A DNA stretch of 64,000 bases, from NCBI RefSeq assembly GCF_001558155.1, contig NZ_LOAS01000025.1:1-64000 (forward strand), given 5' to 3'. Made by a program: the position numbers and the translations under genes. The notes under the pieces were generated by a model, which ran no database searches, was not told the DNA's origin, and worked only from the letters and a program-made list of their open reading frames with translations. Origin of the DNA: Aliiruegeria sabulilitoris. Lineage in GTDB: Bacteria > Pseudomonadota > Alphaproteobacteria > Rhodobacterales > Rhodobacteraceae. Shown piece by piece: positions 53,899-63,520 of the stretch (position 1 is the stretch's first letter; every line of letters starts with the position of its first letter).

Positions 53899-54024
53899 TC
53901 AGCCCTGACGGGCCTTGAAGCGGCGCTGGGTCTTGTTGATGACGTATACGCGGCCTTTACGGCGCACGACACGGCAATCCCGGTGCCGATTCTTCAGCGA
54001 GCGGAGCGAGTTGCGGACTTTCAT
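53899..54024 (-). CDS. rpmJ: 50S ribosomal protein L36, cysteine-poor type
   Basis: The 41-residue product begins [22 protein letters not shown] and continues [19 protein letters not shown], which is L36 of the form with a single Cys, lacking the zinc-binding set. It is located outside the spc operon, as usual for this form. AAAGGGA precedes ATG 54024. It is followed by a terminator and preceded by tRNA-Val. Confidence 0.93.
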   Translation of the reverse strand: MKVRNSLRSLKNRHRDCRVVRRKGRVYVINKTQRRFKARQG

Positions 54025-54103
54025 AGTCTTCCCTTTCCTCAGTCGCCGGCGCGAGAACGGCGCCGATTGTTTCGCCAGCGAGCCGTCTCCGGCCCGAATT
54101 CAA

Positions 54104-54178
<75 letters not shown>

Positions 54179-54332
54179 GTACCGTACCGAACCATCCTGC
54201 CGCCCTTATCCCGAAAGAAAAGAACGCGGTCGATTCCGCGTCGGTGGAGCGCGTATAAAAGGAACGCGCGTCGGGTTCAAGGGCTTTTGGCAAGAGAATT
54301 TATACCGCTATATGGGGGCTCAAGGAGACCCT

Positions 54333-55196
54333 ATGCAAAACCCGCCATTTCGCCTCGAACTGCCCCGGAGCCGGACCACATCGGTGGTGTTTGCCTCGCC
54401 GCATAGCGGGCGTGACTATGGCCTGGATTTCCTGCGCCGAACAGTGCTTGACGAACTCGGCATCCGCTCCTCCGAAGATGCTTTCGTGGACCGCCTGTTC
54501 GACACCGCGCCGGGGCTCGGCGCGCCCTTGCTCGCCGCCACCGCGCCGCGCGCCTTCGTGGATCTCAACCGCAGTGCCGACGAGCTCGATCCGGCAGTGG
54601 TGCGCGGCGTTCGCTCTCAGGCGCATAACCCGCGGATAGCCTCTGGTCTGGGAGTTATTCCGCGCGTCGTGGCGGGCGGGCGGGTGATTTACCGCGGCAA
54701 GATCGATCTGGAAGAGGCGCAGCGGCGGCTGGAGCAGGTCTGGCACCCCTATCACGCCGCCCTTCGGCAGGTTCTGGCGGAAAGCCGGGCCGCCTTCGGA
54801 CAGGCCATCCTGATCGACTGTCACTCCATGCCGCATGAAGCGGTTCGGTCGGCGTCGGGCAAGTCCTACAGCCGTCCGCACGTGGTTCTCGGGGATCGTT
54901 TCGGGGCGGCCTGCACTGGCGATATCATGGACAGCGTGCAGGCGGCGTTCGAGCGGGCGGGCCTGCGCGTGTCCCGGAACACGCCCTTTGCCGGCGCTTT
55001 CATAACCCAGCATTACGGCCGGCCCGCGCATGGCCAGAACGCGATTCAGGTCGAGATCGACAGGTCGCTCTACATGGATGAAGGCAGGATCGTGCCGAGC
55101 AAGGATTTCCCGGCCTTTCGCGGCATCCTGCGCGGGATCATCCAGGAGATCACGGAGATCGGGCGCGCCTCGCCGAAATCGCTGGCGGCCGAATAG
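54333..55196 (+). CDS. N-formylglutamate amidohydrolase family protein
   Basis: The 287-residue product has the family blocks FASPHSGRDYGLDFL, DLNRSADELDP, LIDCHSMPHEAV and QHYGRPAHGQNAIQVEIDRSLYM. The His and Glu residues that bind zinc in this family are in these segments. Members hydrolyse N-formylglutamate in histidine breakdown or related amidated products. AAGGAGA fixes the start at 54333 over ATG 54312. No hut gene is adjacent. It is convergent with the next gene, three bases apart. Confidence 0.88.
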   Translation: MQNPPFRLELPRSRTTSVVFASPHSGRDYGLDFLRRTVLDELGIRSSEDAFVDRLFDTAPGLGAPLLAATAPRAFVDLNRSADELDPAVVRGVRSQAHNPRIASGLGVIPRVVAGGRVIYRGKIDLEEAQRRLEQVWHPYHAALRQVLAESRAAFGQAILIDCHSMPHEAVRSASGKSYSRPHVVLGDRFGAACTGDIMDSVQAAFERAGLRVSRNTPFAGAFITQHYGRPAHGQNAIQVEIDRSLYMDEGRIVPSKDFPAFRGILRGIIQEITEIGRASPKSLAAE

Positions 55197-55199
55197 CGC

Positions 55200-56105
55200 T
55201 CAGCCCTGCGGGGGCAGGGGCGGCGGCACGGCGGGCGCTGCCTTCAGCCGCATTTCGCGCCAGGCGATGAAGGAGACCGAGGCCATGATGAGGCAGCCGC
55301 CGAGCACGACCCATCCATCCACCGGCTCGTGAAAGACCACCCAGCCGAGCAGGCTCGCCCAGACGAGCTGAAGGAAAGTGACGGGTTGTGTGACCGCCAT
55401 CGGGGCTGCCTGAAAGGCGAGGGTCATCGTGAAATGCCCCGCCGTTGCGAAACAGGCGACGAGGAACAGCCAGCCCAACTGCTGAAATGTCGGCTGCACC
55501 CAGTGGGCAAAGGCAAAGGGGGCGAGGAAGATCGTCACCATGATCGACATCATCGCCACGACGACCGTGGGGGAAACCTCCCCGGTCATGCGCTTGGCAA
55601 CAAGGTAGGCGCAGGCAAAACCGAGCGCGGCAAAGATCATGGCGATATGGCCAAGATCCAGCTCGCGCATCCCGGGCCGCAGGATGACCAGGGCCCCGAG
55701 GAACGCCACGCCAATCGCCGCCATGCGCCTTGCGGCAAGTGGCTCGCCAAGGAAAATCGCGGCCCCCAGCGTGACATAGATCGGGCTCATATAGTTCATC
55801 GCCGTCACCTCGGCGATGGTGATCCGGGTCATGGCATAGAACCACATGATCACCGCACCTGCCTGTGCCGCGCCGCGCAGGGTGAACAGCGCAAGCGCCC
55901 GGCGGGACAGGCGCGCGCGCTTGAGTTCGGGCCACATCGGGATCAGGAAGACCAGCCCCAGCAGGTAACGCAGGAAGGCCGATTCGGCGGGCGGGATGCC
56001 CGGCCCCAGATGCTTCACCGTCGCCTGCACACCAATGAAACAGAAACCGGTCATGACCATCCACAGGACGGCTTTCAACGGGCGCTGTTCGGGCGGGGTG
56101 CTCAT
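55200..56105 (-). CDS. EamA-family drug/metabolite transporter
   Basis: The 301-residue product has ten membrane segments in two EamA repeats (the second beginning around residue 150). GLVFLIPMWPELKRARLSRR and TAMNYMSPIYVTLGAAIFLGEPL, with VVFHEPVDGWVVLGG in the second half, are typical. Substrate not identifiable. It lies 46 bases after the LysE-type gene in the same direction. Confidence 0.9.
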   Translation of the reverse strand: MSTPPEQRPLKAVLWMVMTGFCFIGVQATVKHLGPGIPPAESAFLRYLLGLVFLIPMWPELKRARLSRRALALFTLRGAAQAGAVIMWFYAMTRITIAEVTAMNYMSPIYVTLGAAIFLGEPLAARRMAAIGVAFLGALVILRPGMRELDLGHIAMIFAALGFACAYLVAKRMTGEVSPTVVVAMMSIMVTIFLAPFAFAHWVQPTFQQLGWLFLVACFATAGHFTMTLAFQAAPMAVTQPVTFLQLVWASLLGWVVFHEPVDGWVVLGGCLIMASVSFIAWREMRLKAAPAVPPPLPPQG

Positions 56106-56151
56106 GGCGGCGACCAGACATCATTCCGAATGCGGCCACAAGCCCAAGCGG

Positions 56152-56754
56152 TCAGCCCAGAATCAGCCCGGCGGCGATGGACCACATGACGATACCGATC
56201 ACCACATCGAGCACGCGCCACGAGAAGGGGCGGGCAAAGAGCGGCTGCAACAGCCGCGCACCGTAACCGAGTGCGAAGAAGAACAGGAAGGAAGCGGAAA
56301 CGGCCCCGGCGGCAAAGGCGGCTTCGCGGCCGGGAAACCCCGAGGAGATCGACCCGATCAGCCCGACCGTGTCGAGATAGACATGCGGGTTCAGCCAGGT
56401 CAGCGCCAGCACCGTCGCCAGCACCTGCCGCAGGCTCCGAACGCCGTTTCTGCCGGCCTCCAGCGCCTCCCCACCCCGCCAGGCATTGCGGAAACTGATT
56501 GCGCCATAGGCCAGCAGGAACGTCGCACCGCCCCAACGCATGACAGGGACAAGCCCCGGCAGCAGCTTGGAAAGGGACGTGAAGGCAAACACACCGACCG
56601 AGATCAGGATCGCATCCGAGATCGCACAGGCCAGCACGACCGCCAGCACATGCTCCCGCTTCAGCCCTTGCCGCAGAACAAACGCATTTTGCGCCCCGAT
56701 CGCGAGGATCAGGCTGAAACTCAACAGCAACCCCTGAGTGAATGCTTCCGTCAT
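56152..56754 (-). CDS. LysE/ArgO-type amino acid exporter
   Basis: The 200-residue product has six membrane segments and LysE/ArgO motifs: LSFSLILAIGAQNAFVLRQGLKREHVL near the start and LALTWLNPHVYLDTVGLIG at 113. Such proteins export basic amino acids. Start ATG 56754 (MTEAFTQG) is chosen; the longer in-frame reading upstream lacks family similarity. Confidence 0.9.
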   Translation of the reverse strand: MTEAFTQGLLLSFSLILAIGAQNAFVLRQGLKREHVLAVVLACAISDAILISVGVFAFTSLSKLLPGLVPVMRWGGATFLLAYGAISFRNAWRGGEALEAGRNGVRSLRQVLATVLALTWLNPHVYLDTVGLIGSISSGFPGREAAFAAGAVSASFLFFFALGYGARLLQPLFARPFSWRVLDVVIGIVMWSIAAGLILG

Positions 56755-56958
56755 GCCGCCCGTCCGCTCTGCGCCCGGACCGTCTAGACGCACGAAGCCC
56801 CGGCTGCAACGCCACAAGCCCACCGGCTCCACGCGATACACCGCACCACCGCAGCTACTCGCAGTGGAGGGTTCGAGTGACGACAGCCGGGCGGCTTTGG
56901 CGACGTAGGAGACAATTGATGCCTTGTGTCAGATGTCTCCTTCGGTTGGGCCAGTCAG

Positions 56959-57366
56959 TTACTTCTGGATCGACTGAAGGTGGTAGATGAGCGACAAGAT
57001 GCGTCCCCTCGCCACCATTTCCGCCGTCTCTCCCCGCTGGCTGGTCGCCGAGGATTGAAAGCGCTCACCCCAGATCGGCATGGAACTGCCATGCGCTCTT
57101 ACCCCGTCGCGACCATCGATCGTTGTCAGAACCGCTTCGTAAGGAAAGGTTCCGCCATTTGCCTGTGAAAGCTCCAAAAGACTTGGGGTCGAAATGTTCA
57201 GGAGACCGGCTAGGGGGCCGTCTCCCATCGCGCTTTCGCCGTGACAACCGGCACAAGCGACGGTGTATTCTTGCTTGCCAAGTTCTTCTGCTCGCTCTTG
57301 TGACAATAACGCCGTCGGAGCAAGCGACACGCAAAGACCCACGGCAAGTGAAAACAACACATTCAT
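56959..57366 (-). CDS. Small periplasmic cytochrome c
   Basis: The 135-residue product has a signal peptide (MNVLFSLAVGLCVSLAPTALLSQ), haem site CAGCH (C38, C41, H42) and a probable axial Met in SSMPIWG (M96). Length and spacing fit a mono-haem class I cytochrome. It carries electrons in the periplasm; its partner is unknown. The 204 bases downstream (56755-56958) show no gene. Confidence 0.85.
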   Translation of the reverse strand: MNVLFSLAVGLCVSLAPTALLSQERAEELGKQEYTVACAGCHGESAMGDGPLAGLLNISTPSLLELSQANGGTFPYEAVLTTIDGRDGVRAHGSSMPIWGERFQSSATSQRGETAEMVARGRILSLIYHLQSIQK

Positions 57367-57566
57367 CTTCAGTTCCCTCCGCTTTGGTTTACGTAAGGGA
57401 ATTCTCGCATTGGCGGCTGCTCCTGTCTCTGAGTTGGATCAAGCAAACGCCATCAAACCGCGGTGTGTTGTGGGCTTGAGAAAGCGGTTCTTCAGACATC
57501 GGCCCCGATGTCAGCGAAGCGCGGGGAGCGCCCCCAAACACCCCGGCGTAAGGCCGGGCATCCAAA

Positions 57567-57686
57567 CCGGTCGCGCTTTCGGTCGAAACCGGGGGCGCAT
57601 TTGACCGAAAAAGGGTCAAAAACGGAGGCTTGGCGGATTCAGGAGGTCCTGAAACGGTCGAAACGACCGGAATACCGGTCGTTTCG
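57567..57686. repeat. Intergenic repeat, family C, copy 2
   Basis: On the minus strand the blocks ATTCCGGTCGTTT, CTTTTTCGGTCAA and TTCGACCGAAAGCGCGACC recur in the order seen at 7036-7217. A 12-base-pair hairpin, CGAAACGACCGG-AATA-CCGGTCGTTTCG, lies at 57659-57686. A second hairpin, GACATCGG/CCGATGTC, lies earlier at 57495-57512. No gene is visible in 57367-57737. Confidence 0.55.
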
Positions 57687-57737
57687 GACGGATTTTGGGT
57701 CGAGATTGACCGGGGTTTCTTGCAAATCAACCGGAAA

Positions 57738-58484
57738 TCAGGCGTCGAGTTGCGCCGCAACCTCGTCTGTCAGTTCCAGGTTGGCGGTGACACGCTGCAC
57801 GTCGTCGTCATCCTCCAACACCTCGATAAGCCGCATCAGTTTCTGCACGCCTTCAAGGTCAAGCTCGGTCGTGGTGGTCGGTTTCCACACCAACTTGGTG
57901 TGCTCCGACTCTCCCAACGCGCTCTCAAGCGCCGTGGAAACCTCGTTCAGATCGGTGTCCGCGCAATAGATGACGTGAGAATCTTCATCTGATTCAACGT
58001 CTTCCGCACCTGCTTCGATCGCCGCCATCATCACCGAATCCTCGTCGCCCACGGAGGCCGGGTAGGTGATCTCGCCCTTGCGCTCGAACATGAAACCGAC
58101 AGATCCGGTCTCACCGAGATTGCCGCCATGCTTGGAGAAGGTCGAGCGCACGGTGGAGGCCGTGCGGTTGCGGTTGTCGGTCATCGCCTCGACGATCACG
58201 GCAACGCCGCCCGGGCCGTAACCCTCGTAGCGGATCTCTTCGTAATCGTCGCCATCTCCGGCCTGCGATTTCTTGATCGCCCGGTCGATCACGTCCTTGG
58301 GGACGGAGTTAGACTTGGCTTCCTTCACCGCGAGGCGCAGGCGCGGGTTTTTCTCAGGGTCCGGATCGCCCATCTTCGCGGCGACGGTGATCTCTTTCGA
58401 GAGCTTGGAAAACAGTTTCGAGCGGGCTGCATCCTGGCGCCCCTTGCGGTGCTGGATATTCGCCCATTTTGAATGGCCGGCCAT
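57738..58484 (-). CDS. yebC: YebC/PmpR-family regulator or translation factor
   Basis: The 248-residue product [57 protein letters not shown] is YebC throughout, with [23 protein letters not shown]. Members act as transcriptional regulators or, as reported for several, relieve ribosome stalling. The gene ends next to the family C repeat. Confidence 0.95.
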   Translation of the reverse strand: MAGHSKWANIQHRKGRQDAARSKLFSKLSKEITVAAKMGDPDPEKNPRLRLAVKEAKSNSVPKDVIDRAIKKSQAGDGDDYEEIRYEGYGPGGVAVIVEAMTDNRNRTASTVRSTFSKHGGNLGETGSVGFMFERKGEITYPASVGDEDSVMMAAIEAGAEDVESDEDSHVIYCADTDLNEVSTALESALGESEHTKLVWKPTTTTELDLEGVQKLMRLIEVLEDDDDVQRVTANLELTDEVAAQLDA

Positions 58485-58591
58485 GGGTCTTCTCCGTTCG
58501 GGTCGGGACTTCGTATGATTTGCGCGTCCATAGCCCAAAGAACAGGCCGGGGGCAATCCCGCAGCGTTCCGAGGCGGACAGCTCTTTGGTA

Positions 58592-60370
58592 TCAGAGCGG
58601 CCAGAGCACAGGGATCAGCGCGGAAGAGAGCAGACCGATGGACAGGTTGAGCGGTATCCCGACCTTCAGGAAATCCGAGAACCGGTAGCCGCCGGGGCCA
58701 TAGACCATCATGTTGGTCTGGTAGCCGATGGGCGTTGCGAAGCTGGCCGATGCTGCGACCATCACGGCGATGACCAGTGGGCGCGGGTCGAACCCGAGCG
58801 CCGTCGCCAGGCCGATCGCGATGGGCGTGACGACGACCGCGACGGCATTGTTGGTGACCAGTTCGGTCAGCACGGAGGTCAGCAGGTAGATCGCCCAGAT
58901 GATCAGGAACGGCGGCAGCTGCATCAACCAGGGCGAGACCGCCTTGACGATCAACTCGACCGCACCGGAGGCTTCCAGCGCCGCACCGATGGCCAACATG
59001 GAAAAGATCAGCGCCAGCAGTCGGCCCTCGACGAAGGAAAACGCCTCGTCGGCGTCGATGCAGCGTGTCACCAGCACCAGTGCGACCGCGAGGAAGGACA
59101 GGAGCAGGATGGGCGCGACCCCGATGGCCGAAAGCACGACGATGCTCAGCAGCGCGCCGATGGCGATGGGGGCTTTCTCGCGGCGGAAGGCACGGGCCGA
59201 GGGGCGCGCGATATCAACCAGGCCCATGTCGGAGGCCAGCCGCTGGATATCCTCGGGCGCGCCTTCGAGCAGCAGCGTGTCGCCGACGCGCACCACCAGA
59301 TCGTCGAGCTGTCGTCCGATATTCTGGTTCCGTCGGTGCACGGCAAGCGGGTAGACGCCGTAACGCCGGCGCAGGCGAAGCTGACCCAGCGTGCGGCCGA
59401 CCATGCGTGCGCCGGGCGAGATCAGCACTTCGACCGTCTCGGTGCGCACCGAGCTCAGCTTGTCGACCTGGCGCAGCGCCTTGTTCTCCTGCAGGCTCAG
59501 AAGCTCCGCCATGCGCGTGCGCAGCACGACCCGGTCGCCCGCTTCCAGCACGACCTCGTTCATGTTCCGACGCAGCGAGGCATCGCCGCGCAGAATGTCG
59601 ATCAACCGAACCCCGTCGCGCTTGAACTGTCCAACCTCGACCGCCTTGCGCCCGATCAGATCGCTATCCTCCGGCAGGGCAACTTCGGTAAAGAATTTCA
59701 TCTTGCGCTTGTCGGAGAGCAGCGAGGCCATGGACTCCCGCTCCGGCAGCAGCCTGTAGGCGATAAACCGCAGGTAGATCATGCCCCAGGCAACGATGAC
59801 GATGGCCAGCGGCGTGACTTCGAAGATGCCGAACGGCTCCATTCCGTTGGCGCGCGCAACGCCGTCGACGAGCAGGTTGGTCGATGTGCCGATCAGAGTC
59901 AGCGTGCCGCCCATGATCGCCGCATAGGAGAGCGGGATCAGCATCTTGGAGGCAGGCCGCTTGAGCGTGCGCGAGATCTGGACCATCACCGGGATCATCA
60001 CGACAACGACCGGCGTGTTGGAAACCACCGCCGATGCGATGACGACGAACCCGATCAGGGTGCCGATGGCCAGGCGCGGGTCCCTTTCGGCCTGTGCCTG
60101 GGCGATATGGGTGAACCAGTCCAGCGCGCCGGTCCGTACCAGCGCGCCCATCACGAGGAACATCATCGCGATGGTCCAGGGCGCGGGGTTGGACAGGGCA
60201 TCGCGCGCGGCCTCATAGGGCAGGATGCCCGTGGCCAGCATGACCGCCGCGCCGAGCATGGCGACGACTTCGGCCGGGAAAATCTCCCGCGAGAACAGCA
60301 CGAACATTGTCAGCACGACACAAAGCGCGAGGATCGGTTCTCCGGTCGGTCCGAGGTTCAGAAATTCCAT
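58592..60370 (-). CDS. SLC13-type transporter with two TrkA-C domains
   Basis: The 592-residue product has two membrane halves of the anion/citrate transporter type, with [13 protein letters not shown] and [14 protein letters not shown] in the first and [17 protein letters not shown] and [14 protein letters not shown] in the second. Two RCK/TrkA-C domains lie between (about residues 215-380). This layout is common for sulfate or dicarboxylate transporters. Substrate not determined. Start ATG 60370 ([12 protein letters not shown]). Confidence 0.9.
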   Translation of the reverse strand: MEFLNLGPTGEPILALCVVLTMFVLFSREIFPAEVVAMLGAAVMLATGILPYEAARDALSNPAPWTIAMMFLVMGALVRTGALDWFTHIAQAQAERDPRLAIGTLIGFVVIASAVVSNTPVVVVMIPVMVQISRTLKRPASKMLIPLSYAAIMGGTLTLIGTSTNLLVDGVARANGMEPFGIFEVTPLAIVIVAWGMIYLRFIAYRLLPERESMASLLSDKRKMKFFTEVALPEDSDLIGRKAVEVGQFKRDGVRLIDILRGDASLRRNMNEVVLEAGDRVVLRTRMAELLSLQENKALRQVDKLSSVRTETVEVLISPGARMVGRTLGQLRLRRRYGVYPLAVHRRNQNIGRQLDDLVVRVGDTLLLEGAPEDIQRLASDMGLVDIARPSARAFRREKAPIAIGALLSIVVLSAIGVAPILLLSFLAVALVLVTRCIDADEAFSFVEGRLLALIFSMLAIGAALEASGAVELIVKAVSPWLMQLPPFLIIWAIYLLTSVLTELVTNNAVAVVVTPIAIGLATALGFDPRPLVIAVMVAASASFATPIGYQTNMMVYGPGGYRFSDFLKVGIPLNLSIGLLSSALIPVLWPL

Positions 60371-60534
60371 ACGCGTCCCATGGCTGCTCCACCGGCCATC
60401 CTTAGCGTGCCTGCGCACTGGCGCAAGCGTTCTATGTCCCGCCCGCGCATGGCGGGCAGGGCCTGCCCGAAGAACTGCCGGTCAGCCCAGCGGCTATGCT
60501 CGGATGAAAAAGGGGCCAGCCGCCACAGGCGTGT

Positions 60535-61347
60535 TCAGGGGCCCGCCTGTGCCAGCCGCCCGCCCTGGCGGACCATCTCGATCCGCGTCGTCTCGCCGGT
60601 CCTGTCGTCGGTTTCAACGTAGAGACCGCTGACCGTCGCCTCTTCCAGCGCTGGCGTGAACCGGCCCTTTGGCATGCCGGTGACGAAACGGCGCATCGGC
60701 TCGGCCTTTTCCATGCCGATGACGGAATTGTAGTCGCCGCACATGCCGGCATCCGACTGGAAGCCAGTCCCCTTGGGGAGGATCTGCGCATCGGCCGTTG
60801 GCACATGGGTATGCGTGCCCACGACCACGCTGGCGCGCCCGTCGCAGAAATGGCCCATGGCCATCTTCTCCGAGGTGGCCTCGCAATGCATGTCGACCAG
60901 GCTGGCCGCCACCATCCCGCCGCGCGGGTGTGCGCGCAATAATGCGTCGATATCGGAGAACGGATCGGCAAAGGGGCGTTTCATGAAGATCTGGCCCAGA
61001 ACTTGCGCCACCAGGATCTTGCGGCCACCGGTTGCCGTGAAGACCGCCGCCCCGCGCCCCGGCGCGTCCTTGGCGAAGTTGAGCGGCCGCAGGATACGTT
61101 TCTCGCGCTCGATGAATTGCAGCATGTCGCGCTGATCGAAGGCGTGATCGCCCAGCGTGATGCAATCGGCCCCGGCCTCCAGCAGCGCCTTGGCATGGGC
61201 ACCCGACAGCCCCATGCCCGAGGTGGCGTTCTCGCCATTGACCACGACGAAATCCAGCCCCCAGTCGCGCCGCAGCGCCGGCAGGCGTTCCGCCACCGCC
61301 GTGCGCCCGGCACGGCCCATTACATCGCCCAGAAAGAGAATTTTCAT
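60535..61347 (-). CDS. YmdB-family metallophosphoesterase
   Basis: The 270-residue product has MKILFLGDVMGRAGRTAV, VVNGENATSGMGLS, ITLGDHAFDQRD and VGTHTHVPTADAQILPKGTGFQSDAGMCGDYNSVIG, all blocks of YmdB phosphodiesterases, which cleave 2',3'-cyclic nucleotides and regulate biofilm in other bacteria. Metal-binding Asp, Glu, Asn and His residues are present. It follows the folate gene in the same direction. Confidence 0.9.
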   Translation of the reverse strand: MKILFLGDVMGRAGRTAVAERLPALRRDWGLDFVVVNGENATSGMGLSGAHAKALLEAGADCITLGDHAFDQRDMLQFIEREKRILRPLNFAKDAPGRGAAVFTATGGRKILVAQVLGQIFMKRPFADPFSDIDALLRAHPRGGMVAASLVDMHCEATSEKMAMGHFCDGRASVVVGTHTHVPTADAQILPKGTGFQSDAGMCGDYNSVIGMEKAEPMRRFVTGMPKGRFTPALEEATVSGLYVETDDRTGETTRIEMVRQGGRLAQAGP

Positions 61348-61467
61348 GGCCAACGCCCTAGCCCCGCATGGGAAGGGGAGCAACCCCCTCTCGTGTGAAA
61401 GCGGAACGTACAGTTGTCCCACGCGCCGCAGGCGCGCCCGGCCTCAATGCTCCGCGACGCGTCAGCG

Positions 61468-62013
61468 TCAAGGGGCGCGGGGAAATACCCCCTTCTCGGT
61501 CAGCACGCCATCGAGGCGTTGATCGGTCGCTTCTAGAGGCAGCTTTTCGAGGTATTGCGCCGAATAGGCAAAGCCGAGCGCTTCGACCTTTCCCCGCCTG
61601 CGCAGCCTCTCCAGGGTACGATCATAAAACCCGCCGCCATAGCCGAGGCGAAACAGCTCCCGGTCAAAGGCCACAAGCGGGGCGATGACGAGATCCGGTA
61701 TCAGCTCTTCACCGCCTGTCGGGACCATCACGCCAAAGGCACCTTCCTCCAGCCGGCATCCCGGCTTCCACTCCCGAAAGACGAGCGGCATCCCCGGCCC
61801 GATGACAATCGGCACGGCAATCCGGTTCGCGGTGCACAGCGCTTCCATCGCCGGCAGCGGATCGGCCTCCGTGCGGATCGGAAGATAGCCCGCGATGACC
61901 CGCCCCGCCGTCCCGGCAAGGTGATCGCAAAGCGCTTGCGACGCGGCCGCTCGATACGCGGCATGGGCGGGTTTGCGCAGGGCGAAGGCGTGCTGTCGCG
62001 CCTCTTTCTTCAT
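61468..62013 (-). CDS. 5-formyltetrahydrofolate cyclo-ligase
   Basis: The 181-residue product begins MKKEARQHAFALRKPAHAAY and has GYLPIRTEADPLPAMEAL, DLVIAPLVAFDRELFRLGYGGGFYDRTLERL and LDGVLTEKGVF, the 5-FCL signature, which converts 5-formyl-THF to 5,10-methenyl-THF. TTG at 62028 overlapping the mgtE stop is an alternative start. I looked for 6S RNA beside it and found none. Confidence 0.9.
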   Translation of the reverse strand: MKKEARQHAFALRKPAHAAYRAAASQALCDHLAGTAGRVIAGYLPIRTEADPLPAMEALCTANRIAVPIVIGPGMPLVFREWKPGCRLEEGAFGVMVPTGGEELIPDLVIAPLVAFDRELFRLGYGGGFYDRTLERLRRRGKVEALGFAYSAQYLEKLPLEATDQRLDGVLTEKGVFPRAP

Positions 62014-62024
62014 CGCGCCCAGGT

Positions 62025-63413
62025 TCAAAGAAGCACCATCGAGGCCAGCCCGAGGAAGGCGAAAAAGCCAACCACATCGGTCACCGTGGTCACGAACGTG
62101 CCCGATGCCAGCGCCGGATCGACCCCGAGTTTCTCCATCGTCACCGGCACGAGAATGCCCGCCAGCGCCGCCACCGCGAGGTTGACGATCATCGCTACCG
62201 CGATGACCAGCCCGATCTGCGAGGAGCCGAACCAGAACAACGCCACCAGCCCCATGACAACGGCGAAAACCGCCCCGTTCAGAAGCCCCACGACCAATTC
62301 GCGGCTGACCACGCGCCAGACGTTCGAGCCCGTCAGGTCCTTGGTGGCGATGGCTCGCACCGCCACGGTCAGCGATTGGGTGCCCGCATTTCCGCCCATG
62401 GAGGCAACGATCGGCATCAACACCGCCAGCGCCACGACCCGCCCGATCACGTCTTCAAACAGCGCGATCACCATGGAGGCGAGAATCGCCGTCAGCAGGT
62501 TCACCGCGAGCCAGGGCAGGCGCAGCTTCGTCGTCTCGATCGCGTTGTCCGAGAGCGAGGACTCCTCGTTCACACCGGCCAGAAGCAGGATATCTTCCTC
62601 GTGCTCGTCATCGAGCACCGCCATGGCGTCGTCGATGGTGATCACCCCCACCAGCCGGTCTTCGCCATCCACGACGGGCAGCGAGATCAGGTGGTACTGG
62701 TTGAAGATATAGGCCACCTCGGCCTCGTCGAGATCGACCGGAACCGAGCGGAAGGAATGCTCGCTCACCTCGCGCAGCGGCTTGTTGCGCGGCATCGACA
62801 TCAGCTTGCCGAGGGTAACATAGCCGGTCGGGTGCATCTTCGGATCGACGAGGATGACGTGGTAGAACTGCTCCGGCAGGTCCTCGGCGTCTTCGCGCAC
62901 GAAATCGATGGCCTGGCCGACCGTCCAGTGCTCCGGCGTGCGGACCACCTCGCGCTGCATGAGGCGGCCAGCGGAGCCTTCGGGATAGCTGAGCGCCTGT
63001 TCCACCGCGACCCGTTCGCTGGCGGACAGCGCATCGAGCAGGATATCCTTCTGTTCGTCGCCGAGATCCTCGATCAGGTCGACGATATCGTCCGATTCGA
63101 GGTCCAGAACGGCTTCGCTGAGCACCTCGTCGGGCAGCATCTCGATGACTTCGGCGCGCACGCTTTCGTCGAGTTCCGACAGGATCTCGCCATCGATATC
63201 CCGGCCCCAGAATCGCAGCAGCAGGTGGCGCGTCTTGTCGCCCACCTGTTCCATGAGGTCGGCCACGTCGGCGGGGTGAAGCTGGTCGAGCATCCGCCCG
63301 AGCCCGGCCGAATCGCCGCGATTGATCGCCAGCAGGATTTCCCGCGCCCGATCCTTGGGCAGAACGAAGGCATCGTCGTCACGACCTGCCTTGTCGGCAG
63401 TATCTTCGGCCAT
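62025..63413 (-). CDS. mgtE: Magnesium transporter MgtE
   Basis: The 462-residue product has the N-terminal sensory domain (LLAINRGDSAGLGRMLDQLHPADVADLMEQ), two CBS domains around YHVILVDPKMHPTGYVTLGKL and LPVVDGEDRLVGVITIDDAMAVL, and a C-terminal channel with five membrane segments (GGNAGTQSLTVAVRAI, NGAVFAVVMGLVALFWFG). It imports magnesium and is closed by cytosolic magnesium. GGAGGG fixes ATG 63413. It is divergent from guaD. Confidence 0.95.
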   Translation of the reverse strand: MAEDTADKAGRDDDAFVLPKDRAREILLAINRGDSAGLGRMLDQLHPADVADLMEQVGDKTRHLLLRFWGRDIDGEILSELDESVRAEVIEMLPDEVLSEAVLDLESDDIVDLIEDLGDEQKDILLDALSASERVAVEQALSYPEGSAGRLMQREVVRTPEHWTVGQAIDFVREDAEDLPEQFYHVILVDPKMHPTGYVTLGKLMSMPRNKPLREVSEHSFRSVPVDLDEAEVAYIFNQYHLISLPVVDGEDRLVGVITIDDAMAVLDDEHEEDILLLAGVNEESSLSDNAIETTKLRLPWLAVNLLTAILASMVIALFEDVIGRVVALAVLMPIVASMGGNAGTQSLTVAVRAIATKDLTGSNVWRVVSRELVVGLLNGAVFAVVMGLVALFWFGSSQIGLVIAVAMIVNLAVAALAGILVPVTMEKLGVDPALASGTFVTTVTDVVGFFAFLGLASMVLL

Positions 63414-63520
63414 GGCTGCACCCTCCGATTTCACTTTCGACATAGAATAAGCGCGCGGAAGCGGGGTGCAACCTGCCTTGCCCGTTGCCGAGCGCATGTC
63501 CTGTCCCTAGGCTCACTTTC

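Noticed and set aside
61348-61467. 6S RNA next to the 5-formyl-THF cyclo-ligase gene
   Set aside because: The gap is only 120 bases and lies downstream of the gene; upstream mgtE abuts directly, so there is no room for a 6S RNA.
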